Made by a program: the position numbers and the translations under genes. This document shows, piece by piece, positions 1-11,414 of a stretch of 64,000 nucleotides of DNA (position 1 is its first letter; every line of letters begins with the position of its first letter). A model generated the notes under the pieces. It made no database searches. It had not been told where the DNA came from and saw only the letters and a program-made list of their open reading frames with translations. This DNA is from Tuctoria greenei (taxonomy: Eukaryota; Streptophyta; Magnoliopsida; Poales; Poaceae): NCBI GenBank assembly GCA_036927565.1, contig JAYESD010000008.1:124709498-124773497 (forward strand), given 5' to 3'.

Positions 1-1
1 T

Positions 2-1054
2 AGGCGATGGCGTAACCGGCTCTACTTTGAGACCAAGCTGGCGCAGTCGAGGCTGGCAGATGACAAAGAATGGATCAAGCAGGAGAAGGTCCGCCTGGAA
101 TACTGGGGCAAGTTATTAGATGACAGAGAGAGCTTGACTTGCGCCCTGGACGCTCAATCCCGGTTCATTTATGAGCAGACCAAGGAAGCTCATAGTGCGG
201 CTGATGAACGCCAAGAAAGGCTTGAAGCCATTAACACTACTCTCATCAAGCGCCGGGAGGCACTTGAGGAGAGGGAGAAAAGGCTCGAGGATGAAGAGCA
301 AAAACTCCTAGAGCTGCGAGATGACGTCCTGAAGAGGGAGGAGGAGCTCTCTGAAAAGGTGGCTCTGGCTGACAAGGGCCTCAAGGAGCGCGCCAAGAAA
401 TTGGAAGAGCGTTGCGCTGAGGAGGAAAAGAAGGCCTGGGTGCGAGGGCAGGAACTCTACCAACAAGAGTGTGCCATCGCTACTAGGGAGAAGAAAGTGA
501 GGGGCAGGGAGAAGGACCTGGTTGACCACCAAAACAAGATCTACCTCCGGGAGGAGGAGATCGGAAAACTCGAGAAGCAGGTTGCTGAAAAGATTCAGCA
601 AAATGCCAAAGAGGTTGAGCGCCTCGCTCGCGAGAATTCTGAACTGGTGGCGGCCAAAAGATCCTAGGAGGAACTGAAGGGCTTGAGGGCTGCAGACTCC
701 CTACAGGTTTGGGAGTTCCTGAGCAAAGCCAACGACACGCTGACACCGATGGGCTTCAGTCCCATGCGTCCGGATGATCCGGAGCCAGAGCCGAACCTGG
801 CGTTGCAGGCGTTGAGCTCGGCGGGTAGCAAACTCTCCAAGGTGGGTGATGTCATCGCGAACCAGTTGGAGGTAGAGGGGCAGTCCCTGGCGAGGAACGT
901 CGCAGAATATGTGCTGACGTGCTACACCAGCCGGGATCCCCAATTCCCTCTGGACCCGGTACTTGAAGGTCCCGTCGAAGGAGAAGGTGAAGCCACCCGA
1001 GCCAACGTGTCGAAGGTTGCTCAGAAGGTCGCCCAGTTCTTCCATAGGGTCTAG
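2..1054 (+). pseudogene. Antisense accessory ORF of element A, C-terminal part (coiled coil)
   Basis: This frame runs against the direction of element A and is the C-terminal part of the accessory protein that element B carries at 32789-36349. It is open from base 2 to an in-frame TAG at 665-667, resumes at once, and ends at the TAG at 1052-1054. Roughly residues 45-220 are a charged heptad-rich stretch dominated by E, K, R and L, so a long coiled coil is likely. The last 120 residues are a separate conserved block ending in VAQFFHRV. The N-terminal domain lies off the window. In Grande elements a gene in this position (gene23) encodes a nuclear protein transcribed from its own promoter. That role is family knowledge; here I see only the frame and the coiled coil. 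Confidence 0.75.
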
Positions 1055-2370
1055 GACCATCTCTGTAGCTCCCACTTGTATTCTCTCTTTTTCTTCCCCA
1101 ATTTTGTAATCCCTTGTCTCCAGATGAATGAAATCCAATTTTTTGCGAATTTCATTTTTTGTCTTCAACACTTTTGTCTTCACTTGACCCCCTGGTAGAT
1201 GTACACAATTTATTGTGAACATGTACCAAGAGGATATTGTGTTTTGTTGAAGACTCGTTTTCTTCAAACTTGTAGAATGTAGGTCTGAAGTCTTCAATAG
1301 TGAAGGCCCCCCTGAGGTTGTTGGAGCTCTGAAGCTCCGGTATTGACTATCGCCGGGGCTCAGTAGCTCCGGCAATAGTTCCTCTCAATGCGTAGAGCAT
1401 CGATATTTATACCTCCGGGGTGTCGGAGCTTAGTAGCCCCGGCAGTGACCTTTGCCAATGCGTAGTTTCTCGGCAGCAGACTCCGTTTGTGGAATCTTCT
1501 CACCATCTTTTATTCTGCGTCGACGGCTGGCTCCCCTAGCTTTACCAGAGCTTGGTTGCTCCGGTGATGCTCGTTTTCAATGTTTAACGTCGATTATAAG
1601 CCACCTAGGGGGAGTTGGAGCTTTGTCAACTCCGCCTTTTCTCCATCAACGTGGATTCTTTATTTTTCCTGCACATTAAAGCCAAGAAAAATAGTAAAAT
1701 TCGCTCCTTGCCTATAACTTCGTCGTGGCTTACAATTCTCAAGAAAATTTTAGGTCAAACACGGTTCTGAATGCAACCGAATGCATTGCCTTCTTTCTTC
1801 CGAATCCAATTGTACTTGGACCCGCCTTACTTCGGCCTGCCGGGGTGTAGGTAGAGTGGCATACTTAGGGTGCTTGACCAGGCTAAGTCGATAGCACACT
1901 CCGGCCCTAGATTGGCTTGGCGGCATTCAGGCGAGTGGGCCATCAACAATATTTGAATCCAAAAGAATCGACAATATAACTCAAATCGTATATGAACCGG
2001 TTGAACTAAAATTTCTTAAGAATTGCACGTCCTTGTTATAGACAAGAAAGAGAAAAATAAAAAATGTTGAGCCTGTACAAAGTAAATGCACGTGGAGTCT
2101 GTTTCACATGAAGATGTCTTTCATTATAGGTCCGGGGTACAGGGGAAACAAGTACACTCTTAGGGTACGGAACCAGGCTAAGTGTGTTTCATTTCTCGTT
2201 TGACCCAGGGTAGCTAGCCACACTTTAAGTCCTGAGACTGTGACAAGCGTTGCATGAACTTTGCAGACCTTCTGGGAAAGGTCCGGCTGTTCTCCTGGAG
2301 GAACTACCCGAATCTGTACAATGACTCTATCAAATACGCCTCAAGTTACTACAGACTCACCTCCGTGATA
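1055..2370. other. Convergent spacer of element A between integrase and antisense ORF
   Basis: About 1.3 kb without a coding frame. The 3' ends of pol (minus strand) and of the accessory ORF (plus strand) face each other here. It matches 31474-32788 of element B in inverted orientation. Several CGGAGCT/AGCTCCG-type inverted repeats lie around 1330-1445, more degraded than in B. AT-rich stretches around 1130-1260 and 1680-1760 could serve transcript ends, but no clear poly(A) signal can be chosen by eye. Confidence 0.7.
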
Positions 2371-5300
2371 TTAGGTGTAGAACTTACGGAGGTGCTCAAT
2401 GTTCCAAGGATTTGGGAGAGGTGTCCCATCCTCGGTTTCCAAGCGAATGCTTCTGAGATGGGATACTTTAATCACTCGGAAGGGTCCTTCCCAGTTGGGG
2501 GAGAGTTTGTTTAACCATTCTCTGGATTGTATTCTCCGTAGCACCAGATCGCCCTCTTCAAGCTGTCGGTTGTGTACATGCCGCTGATGATAGCGCCGAA
2601 GAGCTTGGCGGTATCGGGCATTCCGAACAGCTGCTTGGCACCTTCCCTCCTCAAGGAGGTCTTGGTCTTCACGCCGGAGCTGGTCCTGCGTGGCTTCGTC
2701 GAAGGTCCGGACCCGGAGTGACCCCAAGTTGATTTCCAGAGGAAGGATTGCTTCAGCTCCGTACACCAGGAAGAAGGGTGTCTCTCCAGTTGACCGGTTT
2801 GGAGTTGTCCTGTTGGCCCATAGAGTGGGCGGAAGCTCTTCAATCCAGTTGGCTCCATGTTTTTTCAAGCGCTCATAGTTGCGCATTTCGAGTCCTTTCA
2901 GGATTTCAGCATTTGCTCTCTCGGCCTGGCCATTGCTTGCCGGGTGAGCTACGGAGGCGTAGGAAACTTGAATGCCGAGGTCTTTGCAATACACATGAAA
3001 TGCAGAGCTTGTGAATTCGGTCCCGTTATCAGTAATGATTTTGTTTGGGACTCCAAATCTGCATACGATGGACTGCAAAAAGTTGATAGCAGATTGCTTG
3101 TTTATTTTCATAACTGGAGTTGCTTCCGGCCACTTGGTGAACTTGTCAATGCCGACAACAGGAACTTGTAATCTCCGACGGCTATTGGGAAAGGTCCCAA
3201 GATGTCCATCCCCCACACGGCGAAGGGCCATGTAGGAGGTATCATTTGTAGAGGCTGAGCTGGTGTGTGAATTTGCTTTGTATGAAATTGGCATGCTTCG
3301 TATTTCTTCACCAGCTCAGTTGCATCCTGGAGTGCTATAGGCCAGTAGAAGCCATGCTGGAAGGCTTTACCGACCAGCGTGCGGGAAGATGCATGGTTCC
3401 CACACTCGCCTCCATGGATTTCTGTGAGGAGCTCGCAGCCTTCTTCCCTTGTGATGCACAGCATTAGGACGCCGTTGGCACCGCGCCGGTAGAGATCCCC
3501 TTCTACCAACGTGTATCTTTTAGCCAATCTGACTATCCGGTCAGCGGATACATCATCGTCAGGAAGGATGTTGTCTTTCAAGTAGCTCCGGATCTCCGAG
3601 ATCCATGCGTCGGAGCTAACTTGAGCATTTGAGTCTTGCGTGCTGGGTTGCTCGGATCTTCCGGCAGCACCTACGACCCTTGATGGCTGCCATGGTAACA
3701 AGGCCATCGGGACCGTCAGCTTCGGGATGCTGATCTCGCCCCCTTCGCTCAGTTCGGCAGGCTGAGCTGTGGGTTTTGACAACCTCCGGACAAAAGTTCC
3801 GACAGGAGCCGGAGCTCCGGTTGACGCTTTCGTCGAGAGTTCGCCGGCTTCAGCGTTGTGTGCACGCTGGACATGGTGGAGATCTAGGACTTCGAAGTCC
3901 TTATGAAGCCTCTGGACTTCAAGGAGGTAAGTAGCTAGCTGGAGATTATTGCAGGAGCATTAACCCTTCACTTGCTTAATGATGAGCTGTGAATCTCCCT
4001 TGACCAGCAGTTGCTTGACACCGTATGACAGTGCCACCCTTAGTCTGTAGATGAGTGCTTCGTATTCCGCCATGTTGTTGGTCGCCTTGAAGTCAAGGTG
4101 TACCATGTATTTTACCTTCTCTTCGGTTGGTGCGAGGAGAAGGATTCCAGCTCCAGCCCCCTGCTTTTGCATGGAGCCGTCAAAGTAGAGGGTCCAGTGA
4201 GGCTTGGTGAAGACCGGAGCCTTGTGTTCTGGCTTCTGCTCACTGGGGCCCCCAGGGTTTGATGGAGAGGGAGTCCATTCCGCCATGAAATCCGCCAATG
4301 CTTGACTCTTGATTGCTTGCCTTGAAATGAATTCGAGATCAAATTCAGCCAATTCCACTGCCCACTTTGTAATATTCCTAGTTGAATTGGGATTATGCAA
4401 GATTGCTCGACGTGGGTAAGAGGTCACCACTGAAATCTTGTGAGCTTGGAAGTAATGGCGAAGCTTCTAGGAGGCAATGAGAACTGCATAGATCAGCTTA
4501 TGCACCTCTAGGTATCGAGTCTTGGTGTCATAAAGTACTTCACTAATGAAGTACACTGGGCGCTGGATTGTCCGGACCCTCCCGGAGGGGCCCGAAGCTT
4601 CCTCTTCACTGATCCGGATCCTCCCTGAGGGATTCGGACCTTCTTCGGGGACCTCCGGGTCCTGGCTGGAGGGACCTAGAGCTTCTTCAGAAGCGACCTG
4701 GACCCTCCCGGAGGGGTCTGAGTCTTTTGAAGTAACTTTTCGTGAACTCAAGTCTGGGAGCTGGGACTCAGACTCGCTTTCAGGAACCTCCGGACCCTCC
4801 CGGAGGGGTCTGGATTCCTGAGCATGGGATAGTTCTGGTCTCTCTGCAACCAGGACCATACTGACGACTTCGTCAGTTGCTGAAATGTAAAGCAGCAAAA
4901 GCTCACCAGGGTTCGGAGCTACCAAAGTTGGTAGGGTGGTGAGGAACTGTTTTAGCTCCTAGAACACCTTTTCTGCTTCTTCAGACCATTGGAATGGTAC
5001 GGACTTCCTCAATAACTTGAAGAAGGGTAGTGCCCGTTCCGCCAGTCTTGAAATGAACCGGCTAAGGGCTGCTAGACATCCAGTCAGGTTTTGGACATTC
5101 TTGATCTGGGCTGGTGGCCGCATGTCTTCAATGGATTTGATCTTTGCCGGATTAGCTTCTATGCCCCGGTGGCTTACCAGGAAACCAAGAAGTTTTCTGG
5201 AGCTAACCCCGAAGACACACTTGTCTGGGTTTAGCTTTGTGCGCGTGACCCGCAACTTGTCAAAGACAGCCTGTAAGGTGTCGAGGAGTGACTCCTTGTT

Positions 5301-5912
5301 CTTGACCTTTACCACGATGTCATCGACGTACACTTCCACTATGTCTCTAATGAGTTCTTCAAAAGTTTTGTACATAGCTCATACAAAGGTTGAAGCTGCA
5401 TTCTTGAGACCAAATGGCATGGCTGTATAACAGTACAATCCATCTACTGTGATAAATGAGGTATGCTCTTCATCTTCCCTAGACATTCTGATTTGATGAT
5501 ACCCAGAATATGCGTCTAGGAAACACAGCAATTCACACCCGGAGGTGGAATCCACTATCTGATCTATTCTAGGTAGTGGGAATGGATCCTTTGGACATGC
5601 CTTATTTAGTGTTGTGTAGTCGATACACATCCGAATCTTCCCACCGGCCTTGGGCACAACGACTGGGTTTGCCAACCATTTTGGATGGAAGACTTCTCGG
5701 ATGAATCCAGCTTCGAGCAACTTCTTCACTTCTTGTCGAATGAAGTTCTGTCGCTCCACGGATTGCTTCCGAGGCTTCTGTTGTATGGGCCGGGCATCAG
5801 GGTAGATCTTTAGATTGTGCTCAATCACTTCCCTGGGGATCCCAGGCATTTGTGATGGTTGCCAAGAAAACACGTCGACATTAGCCCGGAGGAAAGTGAT
5901 GAGCGCGAGTTC
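2371..5912 (-). pseudogene. pol: Element A pol: RT, RNase H, second (archaeal-type) RNase H, integrase
   Basis: Domains in order on the minus strand: RT about 5900-4960, with the catalytic box YVDDIVVK near 5330; RNase H about 4925-4467, interrupted by a low-complexity insert of about 90 residues; a second RNase H about 4430-3960, with LYFDGSM and MAEYEALI, as expected for the extra domain of the Tat lineage; and integrase 3782-2371. The integrase core Asp, TDNGTEF and GQAERAN (the DDE triad) are visible. The HHCC zinc finger reads KKYEAC where B has KKCEAC, so one zinc ligand is lost. In-frame stops stand at 5379 (TGA, CGA in B), 4959 (TAG, CAG in B) and 3960 (TAA, GAA in B), and integrase needs a frame change near 3170. 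The enzyme set cannot be made from this copy. Confidence 0.88.
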
Positions 5913-6707
5913 CTATTTGTCATTCAGTCCTCCCGTTATACGGGTGGTCAGAGCGGCATTGGAACCGATTTGGACGACTTTGATGGGAATGTCGGTGTCG
6001 CCGCTTGGCTGCACACGAGGTGCAGAAGTCGAGCCCCGCTGACGAATGCTCGGGGTTTTTGGAGCTTGTTCCTGCCTGGAGTCCTCCTCTTGCGCCGTAG
6101 TAAGCGCATGAAGTTCTTCCAGAGCAGTTACTCCGGCAGTACGATCTCCACGGATCCGGAGAACGCCTACTGGTGTTGGCATCTTTAACACCAAGTAGCC
6201 ATAATGAGCAACTGCCATGAATTTGTACAAAGCAGGCCTACCCAAGATGGCATTGAAGGGTAAGTTGATCTGAGCAATGTCAAAGACCAACTTCTCGGTG
6301 CGATACTTTTCCCGGGTCCCGAAGGTAACGGGGAGGGTAATAGCACCGAGTGGGGTAATGGCTCCCGGACCTACTCCGGAGAAAGGTCGGGAGGGGTGAA
6401 GATCCGAAGGTCGGAGCTGAAGCTTGGTAAAAGCTTCGAAGCTTATGAGGTTGAGCCCCAAACCTCCGTCTAAAATAACATGGTGGAGCTGGATGTTATT
6501 GATGGTAGGAGATACCATCAAAGGTAACTGGCCTGCTCCAACCATGCTTCGAGGGCAGTCCGAAGCATCAAAAGTGATGGCTGTGTCCATCCACTTCCGA
6601 TGAGGCTCCGCCCTGGCTGTAGGAGCTACAGCAGCCATGTCCCGACGCATTATCTTGAGGATGCGGCGGGAGGTGATGTCCCATGATCCACCAAAAATGG
6701 TGTTCAT
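5913..6707 (-). CDS. Element A retropepsin-type protease region
   Basis: An open frame of about 264 residues in the same frame as gag before it and RT after it, bounded by TAG codons at 6789-6791 and 5913-5915. It begins at the conserved segment MNTIFGGSWDITS. The active-site region reads LDGGLGLNLI where B has VDGGSGLNLI, so the residue after Asp-Gly-Gly is changed from Ser to Leu in A; this may weaken the enzyme. The downstream flap-like hydrophobic block and the NAILGRPAL motif typical of plant gypsy proteases are present. The 3' third is a linker rich in Ala, Thr and Glu. Such a protease would cleave the Gag-Pol polyprotein in virus-like particles. Confidence 0.8.
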   Translation of the reverse strand: MNTIFGGSWDITSRRILKIMRRDMAAVAPTARAEPHRKWMDTAITFDASDCPRSMVGAGQLPLMVSPTINNIQLHHVILDGGLGLNLISFEAFTKLQLRPSDLHPSRPFSGVGPGAITPLGAITLPVTFGTREKYRTEKLVFDIAQINLPFNAILGRPALYKFMAVAHYGYLVLKMPTPVGVLRIRGDRTAGVTALEELHALTTAQEEDSRQEQAPKTPSIRQRGSTSAPRVQPSGDTDIPIKVVQIGSNAALTTRITGGLNDK

Positions 6708-6788
6708 GGTCTTCCGATGCTCATTGTCAGAGACGTCAGAATCATCGTCGACGGAGGTGTAGATGGCCTTCAGGACCTTTTTGGGATC

Positions 6789-8305
6789 CTAAAAACCTAA
6801 CTCCTCTTCAGCCGGAGCTTCGTCAACTTTTTGCTTTCCTTCCCTCTATCGGAAAGGAGCTTCTTCCCGGCGCTTGCTGTAGCGCTCGGCAAGGTTTTGG
6901 ACCACCCGGCAGTCTACCAAACTGTGGCTGTTCGTTTTGTGAATTGGACACCACACCTTGGGTTTGCCACCATCTTCAGAAGACGGTCGAGGTCCCTTCT
7001 CGGGGCGTGGCCCCCGGCCACCCGGAGCTACAGCAGCTGCAGCATTAGGTGCTCCGGCCGACGGCTTCTTCTTGCCACTCCCGGAGGTAGTGGCTTCTCC
7101 TTTGGAGGATTTTTTGTGATCCTCCGGAGGTGGTTTGGAGTGCATTTCACGGCCCTCTGCAGCTCTGGCACATTTGTCAGCCAAGCTGAAGAGTTCCGTG
7201 ACACTGGTGGTCTCCTTGATCGCCAGTTTCTCCAACATCTTATTATCCCTTACACCCTGTCTAAATGCCACAATGACAGAAGCGCTAGAGATAGAAGGGA
7301 TAGTGTTTCATACCTGAGAGAATCTCTGGATGAATGATCGCAAGGATTCTCCCCCTTTTTGCATGACTGCAAAAAGGTCCAGTTCAGTGCCTGGTCGGGT
7401 GTATGAACTCCCGAAGTTGGCGGTGAACTGCCGGCACAACTCCTCCCAACTGTTGATGGAGTTGGGTGGAAGGCTTATAAACCAGGACCAGGCGGTCCCA
7501 GTTAAAGCCACTGGAAAATAATTGGCCATTACGGCCTCATTTCCTCCAGCTGCCATGATAGCAGTGGAGTAAATCTGAAGAAATTCAACGGGATTAACGG
7601 TTCCGTTGAATTTCTCCGGCAAGTGAGGCCGGAATTTCTATGGCTACCTGACCATATGCAGATGCATGGCCAGAGCCAAACAGCCTCCTCCTACTCCTTC
7701 AGGAGCAGGAATGTCCTGAGCTTCTCGTCTTTGACGAGCATGCTCAATAAGGACTCTGCCGTCTTCTTGACGATATCGGCGATCAAGCTCCGCCCGGAGG
7801 TCATGAGTTGAAAGCCTTGACACCTGTGAGTGCACCGTGCTCTGGAGGGCAACGACGTCACTTGCTGCGATGCAGCACGTCTCCTGTTGTTGGAAACGTG
7901 CGGACCAAGTCTGCCAGACAAGGTCCGCCGCTGCGACGGGGCCCGTCCAGAAGGAGGAGGACCCTGGTTACTGATGCGGTCGGCTGCTGCTGCAACCAAA
8001 TGTTCCACATTGACCCTCCACTGCTCCAATGCATCCCGGGATGCGTCCGGAGGTGGTGGGCGCTGAAGAAGAGCACATGCTGCATGGAGCTCATGTTCCG
8101 GGTTGTCATGATTTGCCGACGCAGTGATTGACGTCGGTGCACCATCGCGCTGTCCAGCTTGATTTGCTGGTGGAGGCGGCGGTGGTGGTAGTGTGACTCC
8201 TGCTGGAACTGAGATTCCTGCTGGTGGCTGCATATTGGAGGGATTGCCCCCAACAACTTGAACAGCGGGATGACCGTTGGATGATCCTGCAGCTGAGTTC
8301 ACCAT
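6789..8305 (-). pseudogene. gag: Element A gag
   Basis: Capsid/nucleocapsid precursor. The start chosen is the ATG at 8305 (MVNSAAGSSNGH), because the upstream ATG at 8341 lies against the primer site; B starts at the same residue. A Pro-rich N-terminus (eight prolines in a row) is followed by the retrotransposon gag core, which includes YFPVALTGTAWSWF near 7520. A basic linker and a short zinc-binding motif of the form CPIHKTNSHSLVDC come near 6930. The reading frame shifts near 7820. Stops stand near 7630, at 7308 (TGA; CAA in B) and at 6846 (TAG; CAG in B). The final TAG at 6789-6791 is shared with B. Confidence 0.85.
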
Positions 8306-8322
8306 TCTTGAAATCTCAGGCA

Positions 8323-8340
8323 CTCCTACCTGGCGCGCCA
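8323..8340 (-). other. Element A primer binding site
   Basis: Two bases inside the 5' LTR the minus strand reads TTGGCGCGCCAGGTAGG, a site for a tRNA 3' end. The same position in B reads TGGTGCGCCAGGTAGG. It has the look of the RIRE2-type primer site; I do not name the tRNA. Confidence 0.7.
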
Positions 8341-8342
8341 AC

Positions 8343-9206
8343 TATCGGTGGTTTTGATCCGGCAGATCTCCCGACACTACTAAAGTGTTGGAGGAGTTTG
8401 AGGTTCGGTGTGGGCGCACGGAGATTCAAGAAGGTGAAGTTTAAAATGACACAGGAGACACAAAGATTTACGTGGTTCGGGCCGCCTGAGCGTAATACCC
8501 TACTCCACGGGGTGTGTTGGTGTTGTATTGGATGTATGAGCTCAACGTGAGTTGAGAGGATAGAGTGAGCGCGTCTCGAGTCAGTGTGTCCTATGTATCG
8601 TTGGCCTGTCCTTTTATAGTACAAGGGCAGGCCGTTACAAGTTAGCCGGGCCCGACATGTGGCCCCAGCGGTTACTAATATTGATACACATTTGATGCGC
8701 TTAATTACCCTTAATAACCGAGTTACGGGCTTTGGTAGCACCGTTATTGGTAATTAAGGTCGTCCGATCGTGTGTCATTAATATAGTATTAATGACACTT
8801 AATCGGGTCTTGAAGTCATTAATTCCCCTTTGAAGATCCGGAGCCGTTGTGAAGTCTTCCGGAGGTTGGAGGCTGAAGATCTGACGGTTGGACACGTGGC
8901 AGCTCCGGAGCGTACTGTGGGGAACAGATAGGTCCGGTGCACTTAACACGTGTCAGTTCCGGAGCTTCTCTCGGTCTGGAGTTAGGTCCGGGGGTGCCGC
9001 TATGGTACATAGCCCGGAGCTTCCCCCCTTATGGGCGGTAGCTCCGGTTCGATAGTACACGTGGCGACCCTGGGACTAACCATGTTGGGGAAGCGGGTCC
9101 GATTATGTCTAACATGTGGTCCTCCGAAGGTCTTCAAATCAAGTAGATGATATTCCCTTGAGATCTTTGCAATCCCAAGGGGTATATGGTACCCAGGGTA
9201 CCGACA
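8343..9206 (-). repeat. Element A 5' LTR
   Basis: An 864-bp LTR homologous, in reverse orientation, to the LTRs of B. It runs from TATCGGTGG (the terminal TG mutated to TA) to GGTACCGACA. The minus-strand promoter has TATAAAAG at 8611-8618 inside an inverted repeat (GGCCTG... / ...CAGGCC) like that of B. Several CTCCGGAGCT-like palindromes lie between 8880 and 9050. Confidence 0.9.
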
Positions 9207-9891
9207 CAATGAATTTTGAAGAGAGTGTTAAACATGAATAACATGGAGTTTCTCTTTTTGTTGTGGTATGGGGATATGATGGGTGTTTTGCTTACTTCTA
9301 GTGTAGAAGTATAGCATGTGCAAGTGAAGTCTCGTATTCAATAAGAGTTGAATGATTTCTCACATAGGTCTATATTTGTTTGACTAGGCTCAATGTGCAA
9401 GCAAATAGCATATGCATAAGGTTTTGTCTATGTATAAACATAATATGGCTTTGGTAGGTATTTCCAATCAATTGAGGGAAACTTAAATATTTTTAGAATT
9501 TCTCCGGAAATCTAAGTTTTACTTTCAAACTAGGACTAGCAGCCCTATTACCAATTCTAATCTTGCAACAACCTAGAATTAGATCAAGCTTTTGCTACCC
9601 ACAACTTCCAAATTAAGGTAAAAGTATTTCAAACCAATGAAAGCAATATTCGGAGAGTAGCAAGTTGTAAACTAGAGACTTAGGAAAATAAAACAAACAA
9701 CTGTTCATCATTTTATCTATGTGAAATCTAAATCATTCTTACCGCACATCTTTATTTGATGAAAGCAAATCTAACCTATTTTATTATTATTATTTTTAAA
9801 TGCAAGGTGGATGATGGATGGATGGAAAATAAATATGCAAGGAATGTGATACATGTTACCTCAAGTGGGGGTCCTCCCCCAAGCTTGTTCT
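9207..9891. other. 3' noncoding region of element D
   Basis: About 700 bp of AT-rich sequence downstream of the env-position ORF. It holds no ORF, repeat or RNA gene that I can support. The D polypurine tract and 3' LTR should lie on the far side of element A. Confidence 0.6.
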
Positions 9892-11414
9892 TCAACTACC
9901 TCCGTGATAAGGGTTGAAGCCTTGATGATGGAAGTATGCTGCAAGATCGGCTTGTTGTTGTTGTAGCGCCGTGTTGAAGTTGGTGAATTGAGCATCCATG
10001 TGTTGTTGCCAACCCTGGGTACCTTGAACATGCTCCTGGAGTGTGCTGTAGATGTCACCCGTTCTCACTTCCAGTTCTCCCATACGTCTAGTGAGGTCCG
10101 TGATTCCTTTGCTATAGTCATGATGACTTCTAGCCAAAAAGGAATGACGTCCTCTCATGGACGTTGGGGGCAAGCTGCTAGAGCTTGAAGTGGATAAGGG
10201 TGGATCCCTTTGCCATTCTTGCCAAGATGATCCCCCAGTCTCATACGTCGGAGGTTGAGTCCATCCGGGCGCACAACCCGTTGGGTTCTCTTCCTCTTGG
10301 TATTCATGGACCGGAGAGATTATCGGTGGCATGCCTGTGGCTGCAGCCCTCGCACGATTCCTTGTTACCCTGCCAGAGACATTATTTCTTCTTGCTTCCT
10401 CAAGGGGAAGAAGATTAATGTTTAGCCTCCAACATTTGTACAAATGAAAATCCGGGTTAGGTAACCGAATTTCATTGACAAAGTCGAGATAGAAAAATAT
10501 CAAGGACCCATCTTGATCATGCTTAAGGGTATGTCCTTGCACTAAATAGTCTTCATCAATTAATTCTCTTTTAGTTTCAATATGTTCAAATGAAGAGTAT
10601 TTAAGTGCTCCTACCCTTTCAACAATATGAGTAATCAATGAAGTGCATTCAATTGGTCCTGATTTTGAAATGTAATCTAACCATTGTGTCATCATGACTT
10701 TGACTGGAGCAACTTTTATCTTTTTAGTCATGGCAAACAAAATTTTCAATTCATCATCTCGCACAACCCTAACATCTCCCCTAGGGAACATAGTCATAGC
10801 CACCCATCTATGCATGAAGCGTAAGGTAGGGTTTTGGATGTGGCTATTCCTAGGAGCCCTACATGTGACCTCACTAGTTAGCTCATGCCAAAAACTTTGT
10901 TTGTTAAACTTAGGCAAATTATATAAATCTAGCAAACACCGTTTGTGGAAGCCTAGGATGCTACCTAATTCTTTCCATAGGATGTTGTATTCTTTTTGAA
11001 ATAATCTAAAAGAAATACCATCAAATCCTATTCTAGCGTGCAAAGGAATTGAATAGTGAGAAGGTGTGAACCTTTCTCCTCTATGTGAGCAAAGTCATCA
11101 AATCCAATTGCATGCCAAATGGAAAGAAATTCGGAGTCCATACCTATTTTGGAGATCAAATGTGGATCGTAAGCCTTGGTATGGCGAAACTCAAGATCTT
11201 GGAGAAGTCTGCGTGCTTGATCATCAACTTCGCTTCGTATGTCGAGGTCGTTGTCATGAAGAAGTTGGTGTGGGTTGCTTCTCTCTTCCATGGGAGTGTC
11301 CTCACACACACTTCTCGTCCTTGGGCTTGTACCCATGGAAGAGAGGCGTGCACTAGAACCTTCACCATGGCTTGAGCTTGCAGTCCCCTTCCTCTTTCCG
11401 AACAACCTCTTCAT
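9892..11414 (-). pseudogene. Element D env-position ORF (Athila ORF-like)
   Basis: Starts at the ATG at 11414 (MKRLFGKRKGTASSS) and continues to about 9892 with one frameshift near 11035, where the first frame stops and the next begins as MHARIGFDGISFRLF. The protein would be about 500 residues. It has a basic Ser-rich N-terminus, a conserved central block with FWHELTSEVTCRAP and MHRWVAMTMFPRGDV, a hydrophilic region, and a Gln-rich C-terminus. The pattern fits the ORF downstream of pol in Athila-type elements. Such ORFs are often called env-like from position. I see no clear signal peptide or C-terminal membrane anchor, so an envelope function is not supported. Confidence 0.6.

Larger units (their letters stand above)
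1..9206 (-). mobile_element. Element A: Tat-lineage Ty3/gypsy LTR retrotransposon, cut by the window start
   Basis: Read on the minus strand the order is 5' LTR (8343-9206), primer site, gag, protease, RT-RNase H, a second RNase H, integrase, a noncoding spacer, and an accessory ORF on the opposite strand. This order is known from Tat-lineage plant gypsy elements such as RIRE2 and Grande. The 3' LTR lies beyond the left edge. The copy is the same family as element B, and the two align through gag, pol and LTR. Stop codons and frameshifts in gag and pol make it non-autonomous. It is inserted in element D; the five bases after its right end are CAATG, and the left partner of that target duplication is outside the window. 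Confidence 0.9.

Noticed and set aside
701..1375. 224-residue minus-strand ORF
   Set aside because: It is the complement of the accessory ORF of A plus spacer; the plus frame has the coiled coil and matches B.
9892..11414. Envelope glycoprotein
   Set aside because: No signal peptide, membrane anchor or glycosylated ectodomain pattern; only the position suggests env.
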